This document shows, in pieces, positions 10,819 to 18,121 of a stretch of DNA of 64,000 nt. Under the pieces are notes generated by a model. The model had not been told where the DNA came from and searched no databases. It saw only the letters and a program-made list of their open reading frames with translations. Source of the stretch: Leptospira sp. WS4.C2 (GTDB taxonomy: Bacteria > Spirochaetota > Leptospiria > Leptospirales > Leptospiraceae); NCBI RefSeq assembly GCF_040833985.1, contig NZ_CP162139.1:1570001-1634000 (forward strand). The letters run 5' to 3'. Both the position numbers and the translations under genes were made by a program. How positions within the stretch are numbered: the first letter of the stretch is position 1; the number at the start of each line of letters is the position of its first letter.

Positions 10819-10911
10819 TTTTGTATGTTGGTTGGCGCATCGCCAAGAGATTTACGCAAATGGCTTTCCTTTGGGGAAAGGATATTTATTGCAAATCACC
10901 CTGTGCATTCA

Positions 10912-11724
10912 TTAACAAAGGTTTTTTGCGATTTCTCCTCGTAAATACAAAACAGCACTGCCGCCGATAGACACTTTTTCCCCCAAGTATTCGATAAAAA
11001 ACTCGGCCCCTCGTTTTGATTTCTGGTGACTGCGGAAAGTACTTTTGCCTAATCGTTCAAAAACGAAAGGTGCCAAACTGCAATGAGCAGATCCGGTTGC
11101 AGGATCTTCAGGAATTCCCATTCCCGGCCCAAAGAACCTGAATTCATAATCTAAATTATTATTTTCAGAATCATTAATCCAAAGAGCGATATAACCTCTC
11201 TTTGTTGGTAATTCGCTCAATTTCTGAAAGTTCGGCTTGATAGAATCTAAATCAGAAGAGGCAGTGTAAAGAAAGATTGTGTCCTTTCCTTCCCAAACTT
11301 CGATTGGTTCCTTTCCTAAAATCGATTTCAGTTGTTTTGGTTGGATATTTTTACTTTTTTGGAATTCTGGATAGGTAGGAAAGTTTAAATAGATTAAATT
11401 TTCTTCTAAGGATATTGGTAAAATGCCTGATTTTGATAGGAACTCAAACTGGTTTCTCCTTTCTCCATAATAATTTTTTAGAACAAAAGTCGAGGCTAAA
11501 GTGGCATGCCCGCAAAGATCCACCTCGATAAGAGGAGTAAACCAGCGAATTCTATATTGGGTTCCTTCTTTCACAATAAAGGCTGTTTCGGAGAGATTGT
11601 TTTCCTTTGCAATATTTTGCATCCATTCTTCACTAGGCCACTGGCTCAAAACAAGGACCGCTGCTGGATTTCCTGAAAATAATCGATTGGTAAACGCATC
11701 CACAATATAGATAGTTTCGTACAT
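10912..11724 (-). CDS. PhzF-family isomerase-like protein
   Basis: The 270-residue protein matches the PhzF/YddE fold family throughout. It has the N-terminal VDAFTNRLFSGNPAAVL, the catalytic-Glu segment NNLSETAFIV, DLCGHATLAS at the strand-turn that forms the active site, and PATGSAHCSLAPF near the C-terminus. PhzF isomerises a dihydroanthranilate derivative in phenazine synthesis. Most chromosomal homologues, including this one with no phenazine genes nearby, have unknown substrates. The gene is convergent with the chemotaxis receptor, with 93 bases between that hold two small hairpins (10832-10846 and 10864-10880). Confidence 0.9.
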   Translation of the reverse strand: MYETIYIVDAFTNRLFSGNPAAVLVLSQWPSEEWMQNIAKENNLSETAFIVKEGTQYRIRWFTPLIEVDLCGHATLASTFVLKNYYGERRNQFEFLSKSGILPISLEENLIYLNFPTYPEFQKSKNIQPKQLKSILGKEPIEVWEGKDTIFLYTASSDLDSIKPNFQKLSELPTKRGYIALWINDSENNNLDYEFRFFGPGMGIPEDPATGSAHCSLAPFVFERLGKSTFRSHQKSKRGAEFFIEYLGEKVSIGGSAVLYLRGEIAKNLC

Positions 11725-11878
11725 AAAATGATTCTATCAGATTTATTGAGAAGAGTATGTATACAGTTGAAAAATACAAAAGTATACAGTTGAAAAATAA
11801 TTACAATTATTATCTAAATCAACGGTTTTTGCGCTATTATATTTTAAGTTCTTATGGAAGGAAACTGGCAAAGAGCCT

Positions 11879-12868
11879 TTATTTAGAGAGACTAATCGAA
11901 GTTCTTTTGATAATATCGGAAACCAAAACATCCAAATCCTGGGCCGATTTTCGCAAATAAGAATGAATTTCATTCACCGTATGTTCTGGCATTTCCGATT
12001 CCAAAAGTGCCATTAGGCCTAAAATATTGGCGAGTGGTCTTCTTATTTCATGTGACTGGATTCTTGCAATTTCTTTCAATTCATGGATTTGTCTTTTGAT
12101 TTTGTTATCTGCAATAACCTTCTCTGTGATATCCACAATGATTGCAGAAACATAATTGGTTTGATTGACAACGAAGCCATTTAGGCTGACTTCCACCAGG
12201 ATTTCTGTTCCATCTTTTTTTACGGCTGAGGTTACTTGATTCTTTCCTATCCGAATGGGTCTTGGAGCTTGGAAGTATCCTTCAAGCAATCGATCGTGAC
12301 CTTTTTTATGTTGAAGGGGTACAAGGAGTTCTACCGGTTGGTCGATGAGTTCTTGTCTTGGATAACCAAAGGTATTTTCCGTTTCTAAGTTACAGTGAAC
12401 GATTTTTCCTTTTTGGTCTACGATAAGAATAGAATTCGGTGCCGATTCAATTAGGTTACGAAATTTTTGTTCACTCTCCGAAAGTGCAATTTCCATCTTT
12501 TTCCTAACATCAATGTTTTTGGCACGAAGGCAAACTCCAAGTAGAGTTTTCTCCCTGTTGTATGTAGGATTCATTTTGTATTCGAACCAAATGGAAAATT
12601 CATTTAGACTTGCTTGTCTTTCGATGATAACACTCTCACCGGAAAGAGATTTTTGGAATAATTCAAAAAAGACTTCTTTGTCACCCGCAGTGACAAAATT
12701 ACGATAATCATCTCCAATTTTTAAAACTTTTCCAGAGTAGGCATGGATGGTATCTTGCAGATTTTGATTAAAGGCAAGAACCGAACAATCAAGCCCCATC
12801 AGCACAATGGCATCGGTCGAGTTGTCCAAAACCATTTGAGCATAATTGACCGATTGATCCAGAATCAT
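11879..12868 (-). CDS. Two-PAS histidine phosphotransfer-like protein lacking an ATPase domain
   Basis: The 329-residue soluble protein contains an N-terminal PAS domain (about 10-120), a second PAS/PAC domain (about 130-250, with SAPNSILIVDQKGKIVHCN) and a HisKA-like helix pair. The phospho-acceptor box is IARIQSHEIRRPLANILGL and the second helix ends VSDIIKRTSISLSK before the stop. No GHKL ATPase (N, G1, G2 boxes) follows, and the 150 bases beyond the stop do not encode one in any frame. It may therefore act as a dimeric histidine phosphotransfer module or regulator of another kinase rather than as a kinase. Similar DHp-terminated PAS proteins occur in other bacteria. It lies 154 bases upstream of the PhzF gene on the same strand. 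Confidence 0.82.
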   Translation of the reverse strand: MILDQSVNYAQMVLDNSTDAIVLMGLDCSVLAFNQNLQDTIHAYSGKVLKIGDDYRNFVTAGDKEVFFELFQKSLSGESVIIERQASLNEFSIWFEYKMNPTYNREKTLLGVCLRAKNIDVRKKMEIALSESEQKFRNLIESAPNSILIVDQKGKIVHCNLETENTFGYPRQELIDQPVELLVPLQHKKGHDRLLEGYFQAPRPIRIGKNQVTSAVKKDGTEILVEVSLNGFVVNQTNYVSAIIVDITEKVIADNKIKRQIHELKEIARIQSHEIRRPLANILGLMALLESEMPEHTVNEIHSYLRKSAQDLDVLVSDIIKRTSISLSK

Positions 12869-12963
12869 TGAGTATATGCTTTCTTTGTCCTCTAGCGCGT
12901 AAATCAGAAAAAGAAATCTAAATTGGATTGCGATAAGTTATGGCGGGTGAGTGTTATGGTTAG

Positions 12964-13415
12964 GTGATTAGAGCTTTGTATTTTTTCTTATTGATAACAC
13001 TCCTGTCAATTCTTCCCGGCAGAGTTTTCCCATCGCATTAAATACCGGCTCGTACTATGCAATCTCCCAAGTTAGTTTCGCAGAAGGTTCCTTTCTAAAT
13101 TGTAAATCGAGCGATTTTAAAATTTACCATGGGTTTGAATTTAAGGAACCCTTCGATCCCTTTCATCCTTTAGTTTTTTATCAGAAAGATTCTTGTAAAT
13201 GGATCGGAGATAACAAAGCCATTTGTCCGGCTCTCGATATCTCAAAAAAAGCTATTTTAGAAATTGAGCTGAGTAGGGGGAAGATTCGATCAAGTCATTA
13301 TTCCCTTCGACATTGGATTGCCCCCTGGGTCTTTTTGCCTTTGGTCTTTTTCTATTGTGGGCCTGTTTCGGAATCTTTAGATTTTGTGGATTTGAAAGTG
13401 AATCGTTATGATTAA
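12964..13415 (+). pseudogene. Small secreted-protein gene split by a -1 frameshift at TTTCCCA
   Basis: A GTG at 12964 opens a frame encoding a signal-peptide-like VIRALYFFLLITLLSILPGR and stops at TAA 13039-13041. One base back (-1), from 13026, a second frame runs without a stop to TAA 13413-13415 (FPIALNTGSYYAISQVSF and onwards to FVDLKVNRYD) with natural amino-acid composition and four Cys. The junction is the heptamer T TTC CCA (13026-13032). The simplest reading is a gene that lost one base; the alternative is programmed -1 slippage. I do not recognise the protein. The start codon and ribosome site are weak. Confidence 0.5.
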
Positions 13416-13800
13416 AAAGAATTATGGAAATTGTTATCCTAAACGATTCAAAGTTCTTCAAGGAATCACATCTGTATTTTTACAAATACTTACCAGATAC
13501 TGCGGAGGTCTCATTGTTTATTTACCCTTACATAATTGAAATATTCAATATCAGGATAGTTTTAATAAATTAGGGAGTCATTGTTGCAGAATCCTCAGTA
13601 CAGGAAAAAAGAATAATGTCCTGGTCAATCATCACATGTTTATTTTTTCCTTATTATCTTTATGAAACTTCTGAAAAAAATGAGGAATATGATAAAATTG
13701 TCATTCAGGTTTGCTTGAGGAAACTACTAATGAATCAGATCGGTGATTCCAGTAAAGATTTGAATCGATAGGGGTTTTGTTTTCTATTCTTATGATATAG
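13416..13800. other. Low-coding AT-rich stretch with two tiny reading frames
   Basis: This stretch has no recognisable gene. Two small plus-strand frames are open: 13424-13573 (49 codons, beginning MEIVILNDSKFFKES) and 13616-13771 (51 codons, beginning MSWSIITCLFFPYY). Neither has a convincing ribosome-binding site or familiar motif, and both look like debris of longer genes. Together with the broken gene just upstream this suggests a decaying accessory patch. Confidence 0.35.
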
Positions 13801-13839
13801 CCATTATCATTAATACTAATTGGTGAGTTTGCAAGTTAG

Positions 13840-14000
13840 CCCAGTCCCGAATGGCTGCTCCTGGTCTTCGCCCTCTCTGCTGGTTCGCCATCATGGCTCA
13901 CCTGCGCTCCGAGGCACGGTTTTGTTCGGCGCCTCCCATCCGGGTCGGCTTAACCAAACAATTTCTCCCAATGGGTCGAAATCGTTTGGCTCACAAAACT
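13840..14000. repeat. GC-rich structured segment beside tRNA-Arg
   Basis: This block is much richer in GC than the AT-rich DNA before it. It contains an inverted repeat at 13954-13989 in which CCAAACAATTTC pairs with GAAATCGTTTGG (12 base pairs, one G-T type mismatch, 12-base loop). It lies downstream of tRNA-Arg on the minus strand. It could be a structured RNA tail, a terminator region or an old repeat. No protein is credible here. Confidence 0.4.
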
Positions 14001-14052
14001 GTTCGCTTCTAAAGCTATCTTTTGTTATGCGATTTTTTTTGGAAATTTTAAC

Positions 14053-14127
14053 TGGTGCCCCAGGAGGGAATCGAACCCCCACTGTCGGTTCCGAAGACCG
14101 ATGTTCTATCCGTTGAACTACCAGGGC
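14053..14127 (-). tRNA. tRNA-Arg (anticodon TCG)
   Basis: The minus strand folds into a complete cloverleaf. It has a 7-bp acceptor (GCCCTGG with CTGGGGC, two G-U pairs), anticodon stem TCGGT/ACCGA around loop CTTCGGA giving anticodon TCG (reads CGA and other CGN codons), the T-loop GGTTCGATTCC, and an encoded CCA at 14053-14055. It begins only 18 bases after the stop of the upstream membrane-protein gene on the same strand, so it may be made by read-through. Confidence 0.95.
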
Positions 14128-14145
14128 ATGGTCATGGATGTAATG

Positions 14146-14988
14146 TCAGGATAGGCGGGGCCTGTCTTCGGGCAAATGATTTTTTGGAGGAGAGAGGCTC
14201 ATGCGAATGATGTAGAGGGCAAGGAGGATGGTCCACCCAATCAGGAAAAAACGAAGGAGTAGGAATACGTAATAAATTGGCTTTGGCTCACCGGGAACAA
14301 TAAAGATGGTGAGGTCATTGGCGGTGAGGATTTGGGAACCTGGGAATTTTTTTCGAATGGAATCGAAGGCCTTTCGAAAATCGCCGAGTCTCTCAGAAGG
14401 ATCCAAATGGAAGTCGTTTGTATAACGCAAAGATCCTTCGTCGCCAAAGGCATAAAAATGGGACTCCCATCCTAGAAAACCAAACTCAGCAGGGAAAGAA
14501 CCCGGTGGGTTCTTTAAGAAAAAATAGACGGTTCCCCGTTCGTAAGGGAAGGATGGGATTTGGCCTTCGAGTCTTAACTTCTCTTTGCTAAACCCATCTT
14601 CATAAAAATCAGACCAGTCGCCCCATTGGTAGACCGTTACTGTTTCTTCCTTCCATAAAAATCCCCCAAGGCTTGGCATCTCCTCGAGCACTCCTGTCAT
14701 GGCTGTGAGTTTTTGGCTTTTTGTTTTGACATCGTTTGCGGTGATTGATTGGGAACGGAGAAGATTTTTGAGTTGGATCCGCAGGTCTCTGATTTCTCCG
14801 TTATTGGTTTCTATGATTCTTTTGCGAATCTCTATTTCTTCTTTGCGAAATGGATTAGAAAAAACTACTTCGGAAAGGGTATAAAGGAATTCAGTGAAAG
14901 GATCTAAAGATTCTGTTTTGGTTTGGGCAAAACTTCGTTCGGTACCTACCAAAGATAAGAATAGGATGATTAAAAAATAGATTCTCAT
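14146..14988 (-). CDS. Exported membrane-anchored protein of unknown function
   Basis: The 280-residue protein has a cleavable signal peptide (YFLIILFLSLVGTERSFAQ), a Glu/Lys-rich helical segment (about 50-95) that may form a coiled coil, a mixed domain, and a single membrane helix near the C-terminus (IYYVFLLLRFFLIGWTILLALYII). A short basic cytoplasmic tail follows. The bulk is therefore periplasmic, anchored at the C-terminus. I recognise no family. It is divergent from the HIT-protein gene and is followed after 18 bases by tRNA-Arg. Confidence 0.75.
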   Translation of the reverse strand: MRIYFLIILFLSLVGTERSFAQTKTESLDPFTEFLYTLSEVVFSNPFRKEEIEIRKRIIETNNGEIRDLRIQLKNLLRSQSITANDVKTKSQKLTAMTGVLEEMPSLGGFLWKEETVTVYQWGDWSDFYEDGFSKEKLRLEGQIPSFPYERGTVYFFLKNPPGSFPAEFGFLGWESHFYAFGDEGSLRYTNDFHLDPSERLGDFRKAFDSIRKKFPGSQILTANDLTIFIVPGEPKPIYYVFLLLRFFLIGWTILLALYIIRMSLSPPKNHLPEDRPRLS

Positions 14989-15017
14989 CTCTTAATGTAT
15001 CGGCCAAAGTGGGAAGA

Positions 15018-15377
15018 ATGATGAACTGTCCCATTTGTGAAGCCCATAAAAATGAAACCCAAATCCTCTTCCAAAACGAAGATTGGATCCTCCGAAAGGC
15101 AGACCAAAACCTAGAAGGGTATCTCTATATGGAACACCGCAATCATGTGGAGTCTTGGTTTAGTTTGGGGTTGGGTGAGTTTGAAAATTATGGACGTACT
15201 TTACACAAAGCAACGGAAATTTTAAAAGAATTCAACCCAGAAAAAATGTATATGGTTGCGATTGCCGAGAAAGTGCCTCATTTGCATGTACATTTGATAC
15301 CGCGATATGAAAACCAAGAAAAGGGGATTGATCATATCGCTAAGGCAACGGGTCCTGGTTTTCCTAAGCCCATGTAA
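15018..15377 (+). CDS. HIT-family nucleotide-binding protein
   Basis: The protein of about 120 residues carries the histidine-triad motif HLHVHLIPR near its C-terminus (H-x-H-x-H) and an N-terminal NCPICEAHKNE motif, as in zinc-binding Hint/HIT proteins. HIT proteins hydrolyse or transfer nucleotides linked to phosphate, sulfate or amino acids (Hint, Fhit, GalT branches); the exact substrate cannot be told. Two adjacent ATGs (15018, 15021) follow a GGGAAG ribosome-binding site at 15011-15016; the second has the better spacing. A GTG at 15009 is possible but would consume that site. Confidence 0.88.
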   Translation: MMNCPICEAHKNETQILFQNEDWILRKADQNLEGYLYMEHRNHVESWFSLGLGEFENYGRTLHKATEILKEFNPEKMYMVAIAEKVPHLHVHLIPRYENQEKGIDHIAKATGPGFPKPM

Positions 15378-15386
15378 ACCATAGAT

Positions 15387-15416
15387 ATCAGAAAAAAAGA
15401 ATAGGTTTTTTCTGAT
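15387..15416 (+). terminator. Hairpin after the HIT gene
   Basis: ATCAGAAAAAA and TTTTTTCTGAT form an 11-bp stem with an 8-base loop, 10 bases after the HIT stop. The T-rich descending arm could serve as the U-tract of an intrinsic terminator, separating this gene from the PPK2 pair that begins 21 bases later. Confidence 0.5.
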
Positions 15417-15437
15417 TCTTACTTACAATCTTCGGTT

Positions 15438-16193
15438 GTGGTTTTAGATAGACATCCGATCAACCAAATTCCCAAACATTCGACAAGTGACCTTACGGAT
15501 TTACAAGAACGATTCTTTTTGTTACAGAGAGAAAGTTATAAACAAAAGATTGCTCATATTTTTCTGTTGGAGGGGTTTTCTTCGACTGGCAAAGGATCCA
15601 TTTTACAATCCTTGACCATTCGTTTGGATCCACGGAAGTTTAAGGTGTATTCTCCCTATGTCCATCAATCAGAAGATAGAGGGTATCCCTTCCTTTGGAA
15701 CTTTTGGCGTGTGGTTCCTCGTTACGGTGAGTTTTTGTTTTATCTCAATACCTACTACAGTCGTCTGGTATACCTACGATCAGAGAAAAAAATCAACCTT
15801 TCAGAATACGACCATAGATTACTTTCGATTCTGAATACCGAACGTATCCTTTCCAAAGATAAAATCATCGTTCATAAATTCTTTTTGCATATATCTAAAA
15901 AAGACCAAAAGAAACGCCTGCAAGATTCCAAAAAAAAGAAAAAGGAATGGGAACTTTCTACCTTTGATAAAGACCAAGGAGAACATTACAATCGTTACTT
16001 TGGGATTTTCGATTCTATTTTGAGTTCTTCTCGAACCATCGACTCCCCCTGGCAAATCATCACAAGTGATAAAAAGGAAGATACAAAACTCTTAGTCTTC
16101 GAAGCCATTCTCGAACGATTGGAAAGAATCCTAGAATACGACTCTCGCCTCGCACTCCAGTCGATCAATCACGGAATGGAGCTTATCCCATGA
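15438..16193 (+). CDS. PPK2-family protein, probably catalytically degenerate
   Basis: The 251-residue protein has the PPK2 P-loop fold. Its Walker A is LLEGFSSTGKGS and it keeps the family's FLWNFWRVVPRYGEF region. The Walker B/lid segment that in active PPK2 reads LDRSYYGR is here LNTYYSRLV, with the catalytic Asp and first Arg gone, so phosphotransfer activity is doubtful. The gene starts with GTG and its end overlaps the start of the intact PPK2 gene by four bases (ATGA). This mirrors class II PPK2 (polyphosphate:AMP phosphotransferase), where an inactive N-terminal domain is fused to an active C-terminal one. Here they are two polypeptides, probably a structural partner pair. Confidence 0.82.
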   Translation: MVLDRHPINQIPKHSTSDLTDLQERFFLLQRESYKQKIAHIFLLEGFSSTGKGSILQSLTIRLDPRKFKVYSPYVHQSEDRGYPFLWNFWRVVPRYGEFLFYLNTYYSRLVYLRSEKKINLSEYDHRLLSILNTERILSKDKIIVHKFFLHISKKDQKKRLQDSKKKKKEWELSTFDKDQGEHYNRYFGIFDSILSSSRTIDSPWQIITSDKKEDTKLLVFEAILERLERILEYDSRLALQSINHGMELIP

Positions 16194-16930
16194 AACAGAA
16201 CCATTTACAAAATAGAATTTTGCATTTAAACCAGTTAGACCAAAAACAGATCTTACCACCTGACGAATACCAGGCGAAGATGAGGGTATTAAAAAATCAA
16301 ATCAGGGAACTCAGTTTTCTTTCGAAGGAGAAAGAAAGACCGGTTTTGTTTGTATTTGAAGGTTGGGATGCTGCGGGAAAAGGGGGAGCCATTCGCCGAC
16401 TCACTCAAGAAATCGACCCAAGATTATTTGAAGTCCACAATATCTCAGCACCCAACACCGAAGAAATCCAACACCACTATCTCTGGAGATTCTGGAATCG
16501 AATTCCTAAAAAAGGCCATATCGGAATCTTGGACCGATCTTACTACGGTCGTGTTCTTGTGGAGCGAGTGGAAGGGTTTGCTTCAGAATCAGAATGGTCA
16601 AGGGCTTACGAAGAGATTCTTTTATTTGAAGAACAACTTTTGAGTTTTGGAACCATCGTCATCAAATTTTGGCTTCATATCAGTTCCGAAGAACAATTGT
16701 TACGTTTTGAAACAAGAAAAAATGACCCTCTCAAACGATGGAAACTCACAGAAGAAGACTGGCGGAATCGTGATAAATGGCCTCTTTACGAAGATGCTGC
16801 AAATCAAATGTTTCAAAAAACCGATGCGCCCAAAGCTCCTTGGTTTTTAATACCAGCCAATGACAAATATTTTGCAAGGACTATGATTTTGGAAACGACT
16901 GCTCAACGTTTGCAGGATGAATTGAAATGA
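16190..16930 (+). CDS. Polyphosphate kinase 2 family (polyphosphate:nucleotide phosphotransferase)
   Basis: The 246-residue protein has all PPK2 signatures: Walker A FEGWDAAGKGG (about residues 54-64), HHYLWRFWNRIPKKGHIG, Walker B/catalytic ILDRSYYGRVLVERVEGF, and the lid region with DPLKRWKLTEEDW. It would transfer phosphate between inorganic polyphosphate and nucleoside mono- or diphosphates in the cytoplasm. The preference (AMP or ADP/GDP) cannot be read reliably. It is translationally coupled to the preceding degenerate PPK2-like gene, with which it may form a heteromer equivalent to the fused class II enzyme. Confidence 0.92.
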   Translation: MKQNHLQNRILHLNQLDQKQILPPDEYQAKMRVLKNQIRELSFLSKEKERPVLFVFEGWDAAGKGGAIRRLTQEIDPRLFEVHNISAPNTEEIQHHYLWRFWNRIPKKGHIGILDRSYYGRVLVERVEGFASESEWSRAYEEILLFEEQLLSFGTIVIKFWLHISSEEQLLRFETRKNDPLKRWKLTEEDWRNRDKWPLYEDAANQMFQKTDAPKAPWFLIPANDKYFARTMILETTAQRLQDELK

Positions 16931-17034
16931 ATTACGATCGATAAGGCAATCCTTCTCCAAATTTTTTTTTGCGAGTCCCGAAGTTTTTTTTGATTTCTAA
17001 ACATTGCAACCATTTGGCGATCATTTTTTCTAGT

Positions 17035-17115
17035 ACTTCGGGCCCGGGCTACTCTGGGGTCCGCTTAACGCTCCCGTCCTTCGGACCTAACGCCCGCCGT
17101 ATCCCTCTCGCAGAT
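17035..17115 (+). repeat. GC-rich dispersed repeat, copy 1
   Basis: The segment begins TTCGGGCCCGGGCT, then GGGGTCCGCTTAACGCTCCC and an ACCTAACGCCC block. A second, diverged copy lies at 43776-43852 with the same blocks in the same order (CCGGGCT, GGGGTNCGCT, CGCTCCCGTC, CGG). It is far richer in GC than its surroundings and non-coding. It looks like a genome-wide intergenic repeat rather than part of a gene. The rest of 16931-17160 shows only poly-T runs. Confidence 0.6.
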
Positions 17116-17167
17116 TAAATTAGGAATCCAACGATTATATATACTGGCAATTCCCAGTGTAATTTCC

Positions 17168-17199
17168 TTGACAATAGTTTCCTAGGAAACTATTGTCAA
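17168..17199 (+). promoter_or_regulatory. Perfect 32-bp palindromic operator containing the marR promoter
   Basis: The left arm TTGACAATAGTTTCCT is followed directly by its exact reverse complement. The left end is a consensus -35 (TTGACA, 17168-17173) and, after a 17-base spacer, TATTGT (17191-17196) is a fair -10. Any dimer bound here would cover the whole promoter, so autorepression by the MarR protein encoded immediately downstream is the natural inference. Confidence 0.85.
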
Positions 17200-17202
17200 C
17201 AT

Positions 17203-17673
17203 GTGCAAAAAAAGGAAACCCTAGAACCAAGCCACTTAAAATCCCATATTGGATATCATTTGCGGATTGTCTCCAATGCGGTCTCTCAATCCTTTGCAAA
17301 AAAACTGGCTACCCAGGACGTGACTGTGGCGGAGTGGGTCATCCTCCGGGAGATGTATTCCCATAAAGAAAACACCGCGCCAAGTACTGTCGCGGAAATT
17401 ACGGGACTCACTCGTGGTGCCGTATCCAAACTCATTGACCGACTTTTACAGAAAGGCCTTGTGACTCGTACAGAGGCATCTATTGATCGTCGTTACCAGG
17501 ACATCCGATTGACACCCAAAGCGACCGCATTAGTTCCTAAACTTTCCAAGATCGCAGATGAAAATGACTCTGCTTTTTTTTCCGTTCTTCCTTTGGCCGA
17601 AAGAAATCATCTCAAGAAGACTCTGATCCAACTAGCAGAATTACATAAACTAAAAACAAACCCAATCGAATGA
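17203..17673 (+). CDS. MarR-family transcriptional regulator
   Basis: The 156-residue winged-helix protein has the MarR layout: N-terminal dimerisation helix, helix-turn-helix VAEITGLTRGAVSKLIDRLL (about 67-86), and wing GLVTRTEASIDRRYQDIRLT with the conserved D-R-R. The start is GTG at 17203; no ATG is available in frame and the overlapping ATG at 17201 soon meets a stop. The -10 of the palindromic promoter ends at 17196, so transcription should begin at or next to the GTG, making the message leaderless. Eleven bases after its stop comes the DUF1398 gene, the likely co-regulated target. The inducer is unknown. Confidence 0.9.
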   Translation: MQKKETLEPSHLKSHIGYHLRIVSNAVSQSFAKKLATQDVTVAEWVILREMYSHKENTAPSTVAEITGLTRGAVSKLIDRLLQKGLVTRTEASIDRRYQDIRLTPKATALVPKLSKIADENDSAFFSVLPLAERNHLKKTLIQLAELHKLKTNPIE

Positions 17674-17683
17674 GGATAAAATA

Positions 17684-18103
17684 ATGACAAGTCTAACAAC
17701 GAAGCTTAGCGACGCGCAAAAATTTGCGATGTCCATCCGTCCTAAAGTAGGAGGTTTTCCCGTCCTTGCGGAAGTCCTTCGGAGTGCAGGAATACAAAGT
17801 AACCGCTGGTCACTGCCTGCCTGTCAAGCGATCTACCAAATGAAAGAGGGAGCTGTTGTACAACAAGGAACCCCGATCGTCACCGGAATTTTTGCGATCG
17901 CGAACTTTGACCGGGATGCTCTCATTACGGCACTTCGCACGGACCAGGAAGGGCGAAGTACTTTCCCGGAATTTCTGAAAGCTGCTTGGGAGGCGGGTTG
18001 TATTGGTTATGATGTAGACTTCGCTTTTCGTAAGGTGGTCTATTATGGTGTGAACGGGGAAAGTTATTTGGAAGAGTATCCAGCCGTTGTGATAAATAGA
18101 TAA
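17684..18103 (+). CDS. DUF1398-family protein
   Basis: The 139-residue soluble protein resembles the DUF1398 family (E. coli YbcV/YcgX type, sometimes named phage envelope-like). The resemblance is clearest in FPEFLKAAWEAGCIGYDVDF and the VVYYGVNGESYLEEYP segment. The biochemical role of this family is unknown to me. It follows the MarR gene by 11 bases with a GAGGATAAA ribosome site, so both are driven from the palindromic promoter. Its role is probably tied to whatever inducer the MarR protein senses. Confidence 0.8.
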   Translation: MTSLTTKLSDAQKFAMSIRPKVGGFPVLAEVLRSAGIQSNRWSLPACQAIYQMKEGAVVQQGTPIVTGIFAIANFDRDALITALRTDQEGRSTFPEFLKAAWEAGCIGYDVDFAFRKVVYYGVNGESYLEEYPAVVINR

Positions 18104-18121
18104 CAAAGATTCAAAAAAGAT

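Noticed and set aside
10832..10880. Intrinsic terminators between the chemotaxis and PhzF genes
   Set aside because: Two short hairpins are present but neither is followed by a U-tract, so they are mentioned only in context.
11743..11973. 76-codon minus ORF as the missing ATPase domain of the PAS protein
   Set aside because: It contains none of the N, G1 or G2 motifs and is mostly low-complexity.
13891..14082. 63-codon minus-strand ORF ending or starting in GVRFPPGAP
   Set aside because: This peptide is the well-known false translation of a tRNA 3' end.
13820..14116. 98-codon plus-strand ORF across the tRNA-Arg
   Set aside because: Its C-terminal part is the reverse strand of the tRNA and the rest has no protein-like pattern.
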